Assembly: GCF_001399755.1 (NCBI RefSeq)
Contig: NZ_LJCP01000010.1
Span: 1 to 64,000, forward strand
DNA length: 64,000 nucleotides
Direction: 5' to 3'
Source of the DNA: Thiohalorhabdus denitrificans
GTDB lineage: Bacteria; Pseudomonadota; Gammaproteobacteria; Thiohalorhabdales; Thiohalorhabdaceae
Shown one piece after another: positions 37,109 to 47,100 of the stretch (position 1 is its first letter; every line of letters starts with the position of its first letter). A program made the translations under genes and the position numbers. The notes beneath the pieces were generated by a model. That model saw only the letters and a program-made list of their open reading frames with translations. It made no database searches and had not been told where the DNA came from.

Positions 37109-37137
37109 ATTTTACCAGGGATTTTGTCTTTTGTCAA
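37109..37137 (-). promoter_or_regulatory. Near-consensus sigma-70 promoter
   Basis: The minus strand reads TTGACA (37132-37137), a 17-bp spacer and TAAAAT (37109-37114), which is almost ideal for the housekeeping sigma factor. Just upstream is GACAATTTTGTC (37145-37156), a near-dyad that may be an operator. It should drive the coiled-coil/exonuclease/phosphatase operon. Confidence 0.75.
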
Positions 37138-37159
37138 AAACCAAGACAATTTTGTCCGA

Positions 37160-37594
37160 AGTCGGTTGGGGTCAACAGAAAAGGGTGGGAAGGCGGAGGG
37201 AGAACCTACAACACCAGGGTCCGGGCCATGGAAAGCGTCAAGTATTGCCCGAAAGGACGAGGAATGCCGCCGGCGGGGGCGACTCCAAAGTCAAGGAGTG
37301 CACGGGGGCGGATTGGCCACCAGGCAATGGCCGGCCTCCCTACAGAGAGGGTTCGAAGTCCAGGCCAAAAGAGGGGCCAGGAGAAGGGGGGCTTGCACCG
37401 GGCCTGAGTATTTCTGGAGGCTACCCTTTCTCCTGAAGGGATGGAATTTCCAGTAAAAAACGACCAAATCACCGGTTCCGGAACGGCAGCTAGCCAGGAG
37501 GTAATGTCCCGGACCGGGACAGCCACCCCCCACGGGCCCGGGACTTGTCCGATTAACAAGAGGGGTCTATTCAGTCCGGAGCGGTCCGAAAAAA
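37160..37594. other. Gene-free stretch upstream of the group II intron remnant
   Basis: About 430 bases with no convincing gene on either strand. A short perfect palindrome, GTCCCGGACCGGGAC, is at 37507-37521. Its right end runs into the second copy of the 22-bp repeat. Confidence 0.4.
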
Positions 37595-37616
37595 GGCTCC
37601 TCGACGCCGCAAATGG
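37595..37616 (+). repeat. Copy 2 of a dispersed 22-bp repeat
   Basis: It matches 23019-23040 with one mismatch. Two bases later GTGCGCC begins, the usual start of a group II intron, so this copy would be the 5' exon (target) sequence of the intron. Confidence 0.7.
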
Positions 37617-37617
37617 A

Positions 37618-38500
37618 GTGCGCCAGGCGAAGCTCAGACGCCTGGGATTGGAATAGACCATGAAAAGGTGTGCTGGAACCCTGAGGGTTGCAAACCCTCC
37701 CGGCCAAGGCTAGCCACCAGCCGGAAACCAGCCTTGCGCGTCCTCGGGCAACCGATGACGTGAAGCGTAGGCGGTGAGCGGGCAGGCCCTGTATGGAGCC
37801 GCGAAAGGAGCGGATTGCGGGAGCCGACGCTGTTCCATTAGCGGAAGGCAATACGGCTCGGCTGTACCGGCTTGGTCGAGTCACCCGCCGCGGTCTAAGA
37901 CCAGGGCATGTTCGCAGTGGGGTTCCCTGGGAACCTGGGAGGTCCTGTCGCTCCCACCGTACGAGCGCGGTTGCGGGCCACCGGTCGGAAGGCCCAGGCC
38001 CCTGGTTGGTGCGCCGCGACCAGCGGGAGCGAAACGCGGGCGCAGCGGTGGTACCAGACGGCGAGGGGAGACCGAAGCCGCTGGGATGGGCGGCAGGAAG
38101 TCGGAGCAGCCCGTAGTACCAAGGAAGCCGGGGAAGCCGCCCCGGGCGACCCGGTGGAGGAAAGGGGCTGCCGGGCGATGGAACTGCTGGAGGGAACGAT
38201 GCCCGAAACCAAGGATTCGGATCCCATCTCCTCGAGACTCCAGCGGATAGCGGCCATTGCGGAGGCGCACCCGGACGAGCCGCTTAATCCGCTTGCCCAC
38301 TTCATCGACGAGGCTTGGCTGTTTGCAGCCTTCCGGCGGACCCGCAAGGACGGGGCGCCGGGTGTCGATGGGCAGACCGCGCAGGATTATGTCCGGGAGC
38401 TTCCGGACAATCTCCGATCCCTGCTGGATCGGGCCAAGTCGGGCACGTACTGGGCGCCACCCGTTCGCCGGGCGGAGATCCCCAAGGGCGATGAGCGGGT
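37618..38500 (+). mobile_element. Group II intron, 5' part only
   Basis: The segment starts with GTGCGCC, the classical intron 5' end. It contains some 560 bases of GC-rich, stem-forming RNA-like sequence (for example CTGAGGGTTGCAAACCCTCC), then the beginning of an intron-encoded reverse transcriptase. The rest of the reverse transcriptase, domain V and the 3' end are missing, replaced by an IS1380-type fragment in opposite orientation at about 38495. The intron cannot splice or move on its own. Confidence 0.65.
38178..38500 (+). pseudogene. Group II intron reverse transcriptase, N-terminal fragment
   Basis: From the ATG at 38178 the frame reads LNPLAHFIDEAWLFAAFRRT, RKDGAPGVDGQTAQDYVREL and PPVRRAEIPKGDE. 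The G-A-P-G-V-D-G and IPKG blocks are the first signatures (RT0-RT1) of group II intron reverse transcriptases of the LtrA type. About 107 residues survive; the polymerase core with the catalytic YADD and the maturase domain are gone. Confidence 0.8.
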
Positions 38501-39075
38501 AATAGACCCGCCCGCCGAGGTGGCCGTTGTAGGCCGAGGCGGCCTGGTGGCCGGCGACGCCGATGGCCATGCCGTCGAAGTCCAGGATCAGGCGACGCTT
38601 GCGGTGGCCGCCATTGGCGGCCCGCAGGCGCTGGCCGGCCAGCCGAAGCACGGCCTCGTGGAGCACGGCCCGGTAGGCCTCGGTGGTCAGCGTACCCAGC
38701 AGACGGGACAACGTCGGCTGCGAGGGCGGGGCCACCTCCAGCGGGCTCAGTCCCCGATGACCGCTGCCGGTGACCCGCAGCGGCGGATCATTGGCTTGGC
38801 CCTCGGCGTCGGCCAGATCGCCCCAGCCATGGGCGAGCAGACCGATCACAATGCGCATCTGGTCGGGCAGCGGGTGCGTGACCTGCCCGGGATCCCGCGG
38901 ATCGGCGAGTCGTTCCCCCAAAAAGCTGAAGGTGCCGGCTCGTTCCAGGAAATTGCAGACCAGCAGCAGTCCGGCGTCGCTGCTCTGGTTGGATTCCCGG
39001 GCTTCGACGACCACGGACCGGTTGAACGAAGGACGGAGCAGTTCTACGCTTTCACCCGTGGCGTGAGGCTTCTCC
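38496..39075 (-). pseudogene. IS1380-type transposase, N-terminal fragment
   Basis: On the minus strand the frame reads SFNRSVVVEARESNQSSDAG, DQMRIVIGLLAHGWGDLADA, SQPTLSRLLGTLTTEAYRAV and LILDFDGMAIGVAGHQAAS, then YNGHLGGRVYYPLIA. D-x-D after the hydrophobic strand and the Y-x-P-L-x-A block are typical of IS1380-family DDE transposases. The C-terminal half is lost where the frame meets the intron remnant. The junction lies within GGCGATGAGCGGG, which fits both partners and suggests joining at a short homology. Confidence 0.7.
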
Positions 39076-39418
39076 CTTGTATCTTTGGCTTGGACACATC
39101 TGATTATAAAGGGAAAGGTCCTCACGCCATACTTTTGTCTAGGGCCCGCGATGAATGAGGACGGAATTAGCGACAAAATCTGACGTCTCGTTCTGGAAAA
39201 TCATTTTGGAGCAGATGTCTTGTCACCTAGGACAGAGTTCGATATCACTGGTGCCCACCAAGAAGCCTGGTGTGAGGTGGTTGGTGCTGGTCGGTTTATG
39301 TGGAGAAGGGCTAAGCAAGTACCGCACTATTGCTGAAAAAAGAAATTCTTCAAAAAAACCGACGTTAGTTAAAAACAGTAGCACGAAACGAGAAAAGTCA
39401 ATAGGAGAGAGGGGAGTA

Positions 39419-40510
39419 ATGGAAGATCAAAGTTTTAACGAAGAGGACTTCAAAGGGAAATTCAAGGAGGAGTATAAAAAATACCGCTCCTCAATAAGTA
39501 AGCCAAATATCCTTGTTATGGGCGGAACAGGAACTGGAAAAAGTTCCTTGGTAAATATGGTGTTTGGGGAGGAAAGGGCCCAAGTAGGGGCCGGAGAGCC
39601 TGTTACAAGTGGGATTAAGCCATATGAAAGCGAATTTGTAACAATTTACGATAGTGAAGGTTATGAGTCGGGGAAAGAAAACCAAAATAAATATAAAGAA
39701 AATATTGTAAAATTTGTTACAGATAGAGAAGGGAAATTAGAAAAGCAGATCCACTTGGTATGGTATTGCATTAGTTTTGCGTCCCATAGAATTTGGGATA
39801 TTGATATAGAGCTTGTAAAAGAAATTAAATACAAAAAAATCCCTATCGCAGTTATATTTACACAAGCTGATGTTGTTTCGGATGAAGATGCAGAAAAATT
39901 GATACAGACCTTTAAGGAAAGTTGCCCTGGTGTTCCTGTTTTTGAGGTATCAAAAGATCCCGAGCTTGGTCTCAGTGTAGAAGACTTAATAGATTGGGCA
40001 TATGAAAACATTGACGAATCAGTACGGCATGCGTTTATTACCGCAGTTAAAAGAGGTTTTAATAAGAAGAATGCAGAAGCCAAGAATGTAATCAAACTAC
40101 ACTCAGGAATAGCAGCTTCGAGTGCAGCAACCCCCGTCCCATTCTCAGATGCTCCGCTATTAGTAGCTAACCAAGTCACGATGTTGGCAAAAATTACGTC
40201 TATCTGGGATATACAAGGTGTTGATTCTATAGTCTCCGGTGGAACTCTTGGGCAAATATCAACTCAGGTGGGAAGAACGCTGGTTGGTAACCTAGCAAAA
40301 TTGATTCCTGGAGCTGGACAGGCAGCCGGATATATTATAAATGCATCGGTGGCCTCAGGATTAACTGCTGCAATCGGTTGGGCTGTTAATGATCTTTGCT
40401 ATAGGTATAAGAAGGATATGCTTGACGGAAAGAATGTAGATATCCAAAAATACTTTGATTCAGAAGTTTTGCAAGAACTTATTAAACAATACATGAAAAA
40501 GGAACTTTAA
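39419..40510 (+). CDS. Era-like GTPase with DUF697-like C-terminus
   Basis: The 363-residue protein has GTPase motifs ILVMGGTGTGKSSLVNMVFG (P-loop), a Thr in PVTSGIKPYE (switch I), TIYDSEGYESG (DxxG) and AVIFTQADVVSD (TQAD in place of NKxD). The C-terminal 150 residues are small and hydrophobic (GIAASSAATPVPFSDAPLLV; LIPGAGQAAGYIINASVASG) like DUF697 domains, which associate with membranes. The ATG has GGAGAGAGGGG upstream. It is strongly AT-rich compared with the island. One base separates it from the next GTPase gene, so the two make an operon. A membrane-linked switch or defence role is inference. Confidence 0.8.
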   Translation: MEDQSFNEEDFKGKFKEEYKKYRSSISKPNILVMGGTGTGKSSLVNMVFGEERAQVGAGEPVTSGIKPYESEFVTIYDSEGYESGKENQNKYKENIVKFVTDREGKLEKQIHLVWYCISFASHRIWDIDIELVKEIKYKKIPIAVIFTQADVVSDEDAEKLIQTFKESCPGVPVFEVSKDPELGLSVEDLIDWAYENIDESVRHAFITAVKRGFNKKNAEAKNVIKLHSGIAASSAATPVPFSDAPLLVANQVTMLAKITSIWDIQGVDSIVSGGTLGQISTQVGRTLVGNLAKLIPGAGQAAGYIINASVASGLTAAIGWAVNDLCYRYKKDMLDGKNVDIQKYFDSEVLQELIKQYMKKEL

Positions 40511-40511
40511 A

Positions 40512-41636
40512 TTGGAAAAAGCAAATATCTTGGTGTTAGGAAAATCTGGGGTGGGGAAATCGGCACTTCTAAATTATTTGTGGGGAGAAACCATTGCAAA
40601 AGTTGGGAGTGGGCGTCCCGTAACCCCAGAGGCCTCGGAAAATGAAACAGGCATTTATTCATATGACCCATTAGAATTCGACGGGGTGAGGTTGGTAATA
40701 AATGATAGTTGGGGTATGGAGGCTGATAAGGCTGATAAGTGGCGAAAAATTATTGATAAGCAAATAAGAGATGCCGAAAAATCATCAAAAATCTCGGGGT
40801 GGTTTCATTCAATAATATATTGTTTGGACGCCGCCAGAGCTAGGTTGGAGGAGTTTGAGGTTGAGTCCATACTGAAACCTTTTTATGAAGCGGGTAATAC
40901 TGTTGTATTCGTTCTAACAAAATCGGATATTGCTTCGGAGGAAGAGAAGGGGGGGATGGCTCGTTATATTAATGAGATGTTTCCTGACAATGGGGGAGTA
41001 TATGAAGTATGTAATATTAACCAAACCCTAAGAGGAGGAAGAGAGAAGAACACCTTTGGCAAAGAAGAGGTTCTTACCGGGGTATTGAAAAGCGTGAAAG
41101 GAAATTTAAGCAGGAAGATTGCAAGTAATTATGTGTCACAATGTGAAATAAAAATAAAAGAGTGGCGGAGACTGGTTGTTAAATATTATGACGAGCGTCG
41201 GATTACGACTAAAGGTTCAATGGAAAAAGTTGATGGATATGCAAAGAAAGAGTTAAAGAACAAAATCTCTGAGCTGGATAAATGGCTGGAAATTGTGCTA
41301 AGCGACTCTATTAGATTGTTCGATGCCCTCGGTACGAATATAGGGCCCCAGGAATATAAAAAGTTAAAAGAGCATAGCATTAATATGAAACAAATTGGTT
41401 CGGGGGGGGTTGGCTGGGAAGGTGAAGTTGCTTTTGCAGATGCATTTATGTTTTTTGTTCCCGGTGTTAATTTGTTATGGGCATTTTTTAGGGGGGATAT
41501 TCATAGAGATGATTTGAAGGAAAAGTTGTCCGAAACGGAGAGAGAGTTTGTAAAAATTGGAAAAAAACAGTCAGTAAAAATTAAGGATGCTATTGAAGAA
41601 AAATTGGTTGTCCCCCAGCTTCCGCATATTTCTTAA
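40512..41636 (+). CDS. Second GTPase of an AT-rich pair
   Basis: The 374-residue product starts at TTG (MEKANILVLGKSGVGKSALL). Motifs are the P-loop GKSGVGKSALLNYLWGE, switch I Thr in RPVTPEASENETGI, INDSWGME for the DxxG region and VVFVLTKSDIAS (TKSD). The second half is a lysine-rich helical region, with a hydrophobic segment FADAFMFFVPGVNLLWAFF near residue 320 that could insert in a membrane. It follows the first GTPase after one base. The different C-terminal parts suggest the two proteins act together as a heteromeric switch. Base composition is as AT-rich as its partner and unlike all other neighbours. Confidence 0.8.
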   Translation: MEKANILVLGKSGVGKSALLNYLWGETIAKVGSGRPVTPEASENETGIYSYDPLEFDGVRLVINDSWGMEADKADKWRKIIDKQIRDAEKSSKISGWFHSIIYCLDAARARLEEFEVESILKPFYEAGNTVVFVLTKSDIASEEEKGGMARYINEMFPDNGGVYEVCNINQTLRGGREKNTFGKEEVLTGVLKSVKGNLSRKIASNYVSQCEIKIKEWRRLVVKYYDERRITTKGSMEKVDGYAKKELKNKISELDKWLEIVLSDSIRLFDALGTNIGPQEYKKLKEHSINMKQIGSGGVGWEGEVAFADAFMFFVPGVNLLWAFFRGDIHRDDLKEKLSETEREFVKIGKKQSVKIKDAIEEKLVVPQLPHIS

Positions 41637-41749
41637 TTATTAGAAAAATTTTATCTTTTGTCAGGTTTTTGTTGGTTGAGGGGAAGGTTGCCCTGCGGAT
41701 TCAATCTGCAAGGAATTTAGGCCGCCTCTAGGTGTATGAGTAGGTTCCG

Positions 41750-43105
41750 CTATACCCGGTCCTGATACGCCTGGAACGTCTCCGGATCGATTCCGTGGCC
41801 GATAGCTTCCGCGAGGCCGAGCCGGTCGAGCTCGCGGTTGGCCTCGATGATGATGCGGTCCCGGACGGAGACATCGTTCAGGGTCAGATGCTTCCTGAGG
41901 AATTGGTCACGGTCCCGGGGGTCGGCCTTCCCGTCCGCCACCGCCCCGACGAAACCCTTCACTAATTCGCGGATGGTGTTCCGGTGGTCCCTGGCCACCG
42001 ATTCCTTGCCGGCGATGGTCTGAAAGTAGGTCCGGTACCGCTCCACCGAGGACCGGTAGCCGTCAAGAAACACCCGGGTCATGATCGACGTGGTCCCGAG
42101 CTCGTAGAATTCCACCATCCCCCGCAAATACGCTTCCCGGTCCATGTTGAAGTAGGAGAGGGGGGCGAGTCCCTGCCGGAGGAGAGGAAGGTTGGCCGCC
42201 ATCCGCCCCGTTCTTTTGTTTACATCCAGGAAAGGTTGCAAATAGGGGACGGCTAGCAGGAGGAAAAACGCCTGCTCGTAGGGATCCGGGATTTCCGGGG
42301 CCTTTCGCCCAATCCCTTCGAACCCAGCCTCCACCGTCAGGAGGTCGGGGGAGGGGAAATAGGCGGTCCGGGCGATGGCGACCTCGCCGCCCCGGAGGTT
42401 GCCTTCCTCCTCGGGAGACTCGAGCAGATCGCGGGCGAGAAGTTTGTGCAGTCCTCGGAGGGTAGCCGTATTGGGTTCGAGGAGGGCCCGGTTCTTTACC
42501 AAAAAGTCTACGGTGTCGGCGTGGTTGCGGATCATCCGCGTCTCTTCCGCCGACCGCCCCTCCGCGGCCTCCCCCTTCTCGATCAGATCCTCGGTCTCGC
42601 CGAAGGTATAGGTATTCCCCTCGAGTAGCGAAGACGACCAGGCGGTGTCGATCATAAGCCGCCGGAAAACCGTCTGGTTGATGGTATCCCCGATTTCGAG
42701 AGAGGCGTCGGATAGCGCTCGGGCCTCCTCCGCGGCCTCTGGGGGAAGGAGGCGAGTCTCGCCAGGGATATAGGCCTCGATCCGCGCTGGGTGGAACCAC
42801 TTGAGGGAGCGCTTTCCGGGGTCAATATCGAGGTAGGCCTGGGCTACGGATTCTGTGTCCGGACGATACGTGGTCTGAGGCCCCTTTGGCCTCTTGTGGA
42901 CGAGCCCCGAGTCGACCAGGGCCGATAGGCGGCGGCTCAACTGCTGGCGCGTGCCGAACGGAACGGCCCCCTGTACCCGCTCAAGGATCGCTGACAGACG
43001 CACGGGCTCCCCGGCTCCGAGAAGGGCGGAAAGGATGGCTTCGTCCCCCTCCGGAAGACCGAGGTTGGCAATGATCTGCCGGATGTCGTTATCGGTCAGA
43101 TTCAT
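41750..43105 (-). CDS. Fic-family protein with Gln in place of active-site His
   Basis: A 451-residue protein with an N-terminal winged helix (TRQQLSRRLSALVDSGLVHK near residue 55) and a Fic domain. The inhibitory motif is present as SSLLEGN (S158-E162-G163). The catalytic loop, normally HPFxDGNGR, is QPFLDVNKRTGR (Q290 to R301): the His that activates the target hydroxyl is Gln, and Gly is Val. AMPylation as usually understood is therefore doubtful; a regulatory or other nucleotidyl role is possible. Related Fic proteins with QPF..VNKR exist as a subfamily, so this is probably not a random mutation. It is convergent with the GTPase pair. Confidence 0.85.
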   Translation of the reverse strand: MNLTDNDIRQIIANLGLPEGDEAILSALLGAGEPVRLSAILERVQGAVPFGTRQQLSRRLSALVDSGLVHKRPKGPQTTYRPDTESVAQAYLDIDPGKRSLKWFHPARIEAYIPGETRLLPPEAAEEARALSDASLEIGDTINQTVFRRLMIDTAWSSSLLEGNTYTFGETEDLIEKGEAAEGRSAEETRMIRNHADTVDFLVKNRALLEPNTATLRGLHKLLARDLLESPEEEGNLRGGEVAIARTAYFPSPDLLTVEAGFEGIGRKAPEIPDPYEQAFFLLLAVPYLQPFLDVNKRTGRMAANLPLLRQGLAPLSYFNMDREAYLRGMVEFYELGTTSIMTRVFLDGYRSSVERYRTYFQTIAGKESVARDHRNTIRELVKGFVGAVADGKADPRDRDQFLRKHLTLNDVSVRDRIIIEANRELDRLGLAEAIGHGIDPETFQAYQDRV

Positions 43106-43375
43106 GTTCCATACCGTGCTTTCAGGTTTAAGTAACCCATTTTTTGGTTACTGTAACAACAATTGGCCCCAAGTAACACCGGTCGGGATCAGAGTGTATT
43201 GGGACCCCTCCTTCGTTGTGGGCCTTCTTTTGGAGGTGCGCAGGGTCTTGCCGGGAGGTTGATAGACCAACCCTCTCCATGACCTGTACCGCTAGGATTG
43301 GCCTTTTTATGTATCAGGCCATAAATTATATATCCGTCCATAAAAGGGTATAAATGTTGTTTTTCAATTGCTTGC

Positions 43376-43515
43376 AAGGTTGAGGCTAATCACGAAGAAG
43401 CCCTGAAGGAAATAGAGGGGCTCATGGATGCCGGGCCCGGTCCGGCCGAGGCGGATCGCCCCGACGTATTGACCACTTTGGTGGAGGGGTATCGGGAGCG
43501 GGGCCATCCCGTTGT
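43376..43515 (+). pseudogene. HigA-type antitoxin relic (COG5499-like)
   Basis: The frame reads KVEANHEEALKEIEGLMDAG, then EADRPDVLTTLVEGYRERGH. This matches the N-terminal region of HigA-like antitoxins (xEADHEAALxEIExLMDAxPGTPExDRLDVLxTLVExYExxxYP) almost block for block. The helix-turn-helix part that should follow is missing and no start codon with a ribosome-binding site is visible. It is a dead toxin-antitoxin remnant. Confidence 0.6.
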
Positions 43516-43807
43516 GGCCTCCCGCCCCGGTGGTGGCCATTCGCAACGCACCGGGAAGCCGGGGAGCGGCTGCGCAGGGTCTGGATAGGTGGTCCCCAGG
43601 AGAGGAGGGCGACCTCGGGAACAACCTGGCCCACCAGGATTGGCAACGGCCCCGGATAATAGAGCCAAGCCCTTCGCCCTCCATTCCCGGACTTGGTGGC
43701 CCCGTGGCTGTTCCGAAGGCAAAGAAGAAAATCAGGGACTGCCGCGGAGGCACCCCATAATTGCGCTTATAGGAAGTGTGTAGGGCGGGTCAGTCAGGCG
43801 ACGCTTT

Positions 43808-43861
43808 CGTGACTCTTTCCAAACCGAAGGGTCAGATGTCCAAGAAAGCGGGTCAATTCCA
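43808..43861 (-). repeat. Diverged end of the same IS3-family element
   Basis: GGGTCAGATGTCCAAGAAAG followed by CGGGTCAATTCCA resembles the element ends at 85-127 and about 59000-59039, including the sequence just outside the orfA start. It is in the same orientation as both and carries no coding part. It marks an old insertion between the Fic gene and the Druantia-like genes. Confidence 0.7.
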
Positions 43862-44150
43862 TCTGCTCATTAGCTGAATCACTTTTTCACGTGCACTTCC
43901 TCCTGGGGGCAAGTGGGTTCTACTAAGTTTGCCCCTGGTCAGGAAATTGGGGAACAGGTTAATCTCGCCTTGGCCAAACTCCGGTTAACCCCATTTCCCC
44001 CTTATTTGCCAATAGCCACAAAAAATGATTTATGGGGGGGCGAAAACGGGCAACATTCTCCGCTTAAGAAAAATCAAGCTCAGGAAGAGCTAAGCTTCCC
44101 TGAGACCGGTGTTTTCAATATCCTTCCGCCACAAAAGGGGATTTCGGAAG

Positions 44151-47100
44151 GTGGATTGCACAACGTTCCTCAAAGAATTCCTCTTCACCCATGCACGCCT
44201 CACGGGCAAGGAGGCCCGAACCGACGCCCGAGGTTGGCCCCTTTACGCCTACCGTTGCTCGGAAAAGGCCTACCAGGATGTGATGGCCATCCTGAAGGAA
44301 GTATTACCCCAGGGCTTTCGCGGCAGCCCTCCATTGGGCTTGGAGGCGTGTTTCTGCCTTTTTGCGGCGGAAACCTTTCGCCGAGAGCATAGCGGAGGCT
44401 CCTGGACGTGGGCGACGGTCTTCGATCCGTTAGATATGGAGCCACCCAGCCATCCAGTAATCGGAGGTTGGGTGGAGCGAGGGTTAAAAAAATGGGGGCG
44501 TGAGGTCCTACGAGGGGCAGAAGGGCAGCGGCTTTTCCTGGCCACTATCGCCTGCGAAGGCGGCCTTCCCTTGCGGCTTTTACAAAAAGAAGGGGCCAAT
44601 CTCCGGACATTCTTCCGGCGCTTGCTCGAGGCCTATCACCAAAGTAGCGCCACCCAGAACGACATTGAGCGGCTCGCCAGAGAACATATCCGTTATCTGC
44701 CGAAAACCCTTCGTAACGAGGAAGTTGTCCGACTGGCGGCTAGCTTGATCGGTGGCACCGTTGACCTGCAGGACCAAGTTGGCGACGCCAGGGATCCCAT
44801 TGCCACCCTGGATGAGCAAGACCCGTACTGGCGTTTACAGCTACCGCTACGTCTTGAGGATGAGGTGGCTGCCTCCCTGTTCCAAAACCTGGTGGAGGAT
44901 TCCCGAACGATCGCCAGGGCTGCATCGGCCCGCCCTTTCTGGCACGGCACCCTGGTGGAAACGAGTCCGGGGCAATTCAGCCCACGAAAGGTGCTCCATT
45001 TTCCCGAACGGCTAAGCCGCCCCGATATCGAGCATTGGCTCGGCTCGTCGGAATACGCCCCACCCCGGATTCGCCTTCAATTGGAGACCCCGAGAGGACC
45101 CGAACCGGTTGCGGTTTTGACCCTGTTCCCCAGAGAGGGCTCGGAGGACATCTACCGTCGGGAGTGGCTCCGCCGGGATGGGGTGGTGCTTAAAGGGGCA
45201 GGGGTGGAAGAAACCCACGACATCCTTTTTCACGATGGCACCCAGGCGGTAGAAATCGACCTGCAAAACGGGATCCCCTGGGGGGAATCCCCCTGGGTTT
45301 TCTCGGAATCCACCCGGGAACGGGGATGGGTCTGGGTGGCGGAGGGCTCCGTCGATGCCCGCAGCGAAGAGGTCCTCGTGGCGATCCCGGCGTCCTGCCG
45401 GCCGGATCCAGCCTCTGACGCCAGCTGCGAACATAGGGGAGAATTAACCGAATCAGCTCGCCCCGTTTACCGTGTGCGGGGACGCGTTGACTTCTTCATG
45501 GAAGATGGTGCCCGCTACCGGATTCAATGCGGTGCCCCTCAGGATACGACCGAGCCACCCCGCCTTGGCGGCCCCCAGCTCACCGGGCTTTTAAACCAGC
45601 GCCCGGTGTTCCTGGGCATGCCCGGATTCTATGAAAATGCCGGATTTGGCCAACGCCGGGCCGCCAACGAGGAACCCCAGTGGCGTCCCGTCGGTGGAGA
45701 CACCGGCTGGAGCAGCAATTTCTCCGGTTGTCTGGGGCAGGTTTGGATCAGGCTTGTCGATTCCGTTACGGGTGTCGAGCGCCTCCGTCGCCAGGCGGAC
45801 GTGGTTCCCCCTGAAACCACCCTGAGCCACCAGCTCGGCTCCAAAGGGAAACCGGGTTATTACGTCATGAAGGGCCTGGCCCCTATGGAACCCAAGGTGG
45901 TTGAGCCCGGAACGGTTCACCTCGAGACGTGGGAAAGCACCAAAGACGAACTAACCCTTCGGTGTGATCCGGTCCAGAGCCATGCCTTGGCCCCCGTCCG
46001 GGTCCGCCTCTCGGTACCCGGAACCTATCCAGTAGAGCTTAAGCTTCCCTACCCACAGAAAGGAGCGATGTTCCAGCTCGAAGGCCATCGGGCAGAAGCA
46101 GGCGAGCTGGTTGCCCTCGACCGCCTATACGCCCTTTATCTCATTCTGCAGCACCCGAGCGGAACGGAACGGTTTTTCCTGGAGGCCGAACTCGTCCGCG
46201 GAGGCCATACCCTAGGTGAGCAGGGGTTCTCTGCAACCCTTCCGCCCATGGAAGGGGGCCGAATGGAAACCAATCTCGGTCCATGGGTCGATCAGGTCAA
46301 CCACTTGCTCGCCACAACTGACCACCCCAACGCCTTCGTTCGCCTGATGATCTGTTCTCAATGGGGCCAGGAGCTAACCAGGGTCCACGTTGCCCAGTAC
46401 GACATGGGAATTTACCCGGATCGGGAAGAAGAGACGATTGAGCTAGCTTACGCTGACATTCAAAGGCTTGGGGAAGACTGGTCATCGCGAATTTCGGTGA
46501 GCATGCTCCCCCTCTGGGAGCCGGGGCGGGAGCCCCGGTCACTTTTTCCCACCGACGACACCCCCGGTATCTGGCCCATTCCGGAGGATCTGGAGCCCGG
46601 CCCCTGGTGGGTCATCGCCCGGGACGGCGACTGGGCCAGATTCCGGCCGCTCCTGTGGACCGTTACGAACGGGCACCGCGAAGACATGGATGCGGAGACA
46701 GGCGGACTTTCGGCAGCGGTCCGGGAAACTGATTCGGACCGCCGGATCTACCAAATTGATGAGGCCCTTCAACGGCTTGGAGCGGAACCCGAGCACGAGG
46801 ACTGGGAACTTCTTCTGGAATACGTGGCGTTGGCCACGGAATTTTCTCCCAAGGCACTGGATCCTCTCAGGCGCCTCGTTCTCCATCCTACAACGCTCGC
46901 AATGGCCCTGTTGCGTGCCGACCAGGAACGCTTCGACCGGCTAATGCTTTTCCCCACGCAAATGTCCTTTGCCTGGGGCCTTTTACCGGTGGGTGCCTGG
47001 CACCAGGCTGCCTCTCGGTACTTCACTCAGCTGGGTGAGTCCCTGGTGGGAATCGACGGTGCCGAGGACATCCTGTGGCAAACCTTCACGGGGTTTCGGG

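Larger units (their letters stand above)
43106..44150. other. Decayed intergenic region before the Druantia-like locus
   Basis: About one kilobase without an intact gene. It holds a relic of a HigA-type antitoxin (43376-43515) and a diverged IS3 end (43808-43861), described separately. An AT-rich patch at 43290-43380 may once have held a promoter. Nothing else is recognised. Confidence 0.5.
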
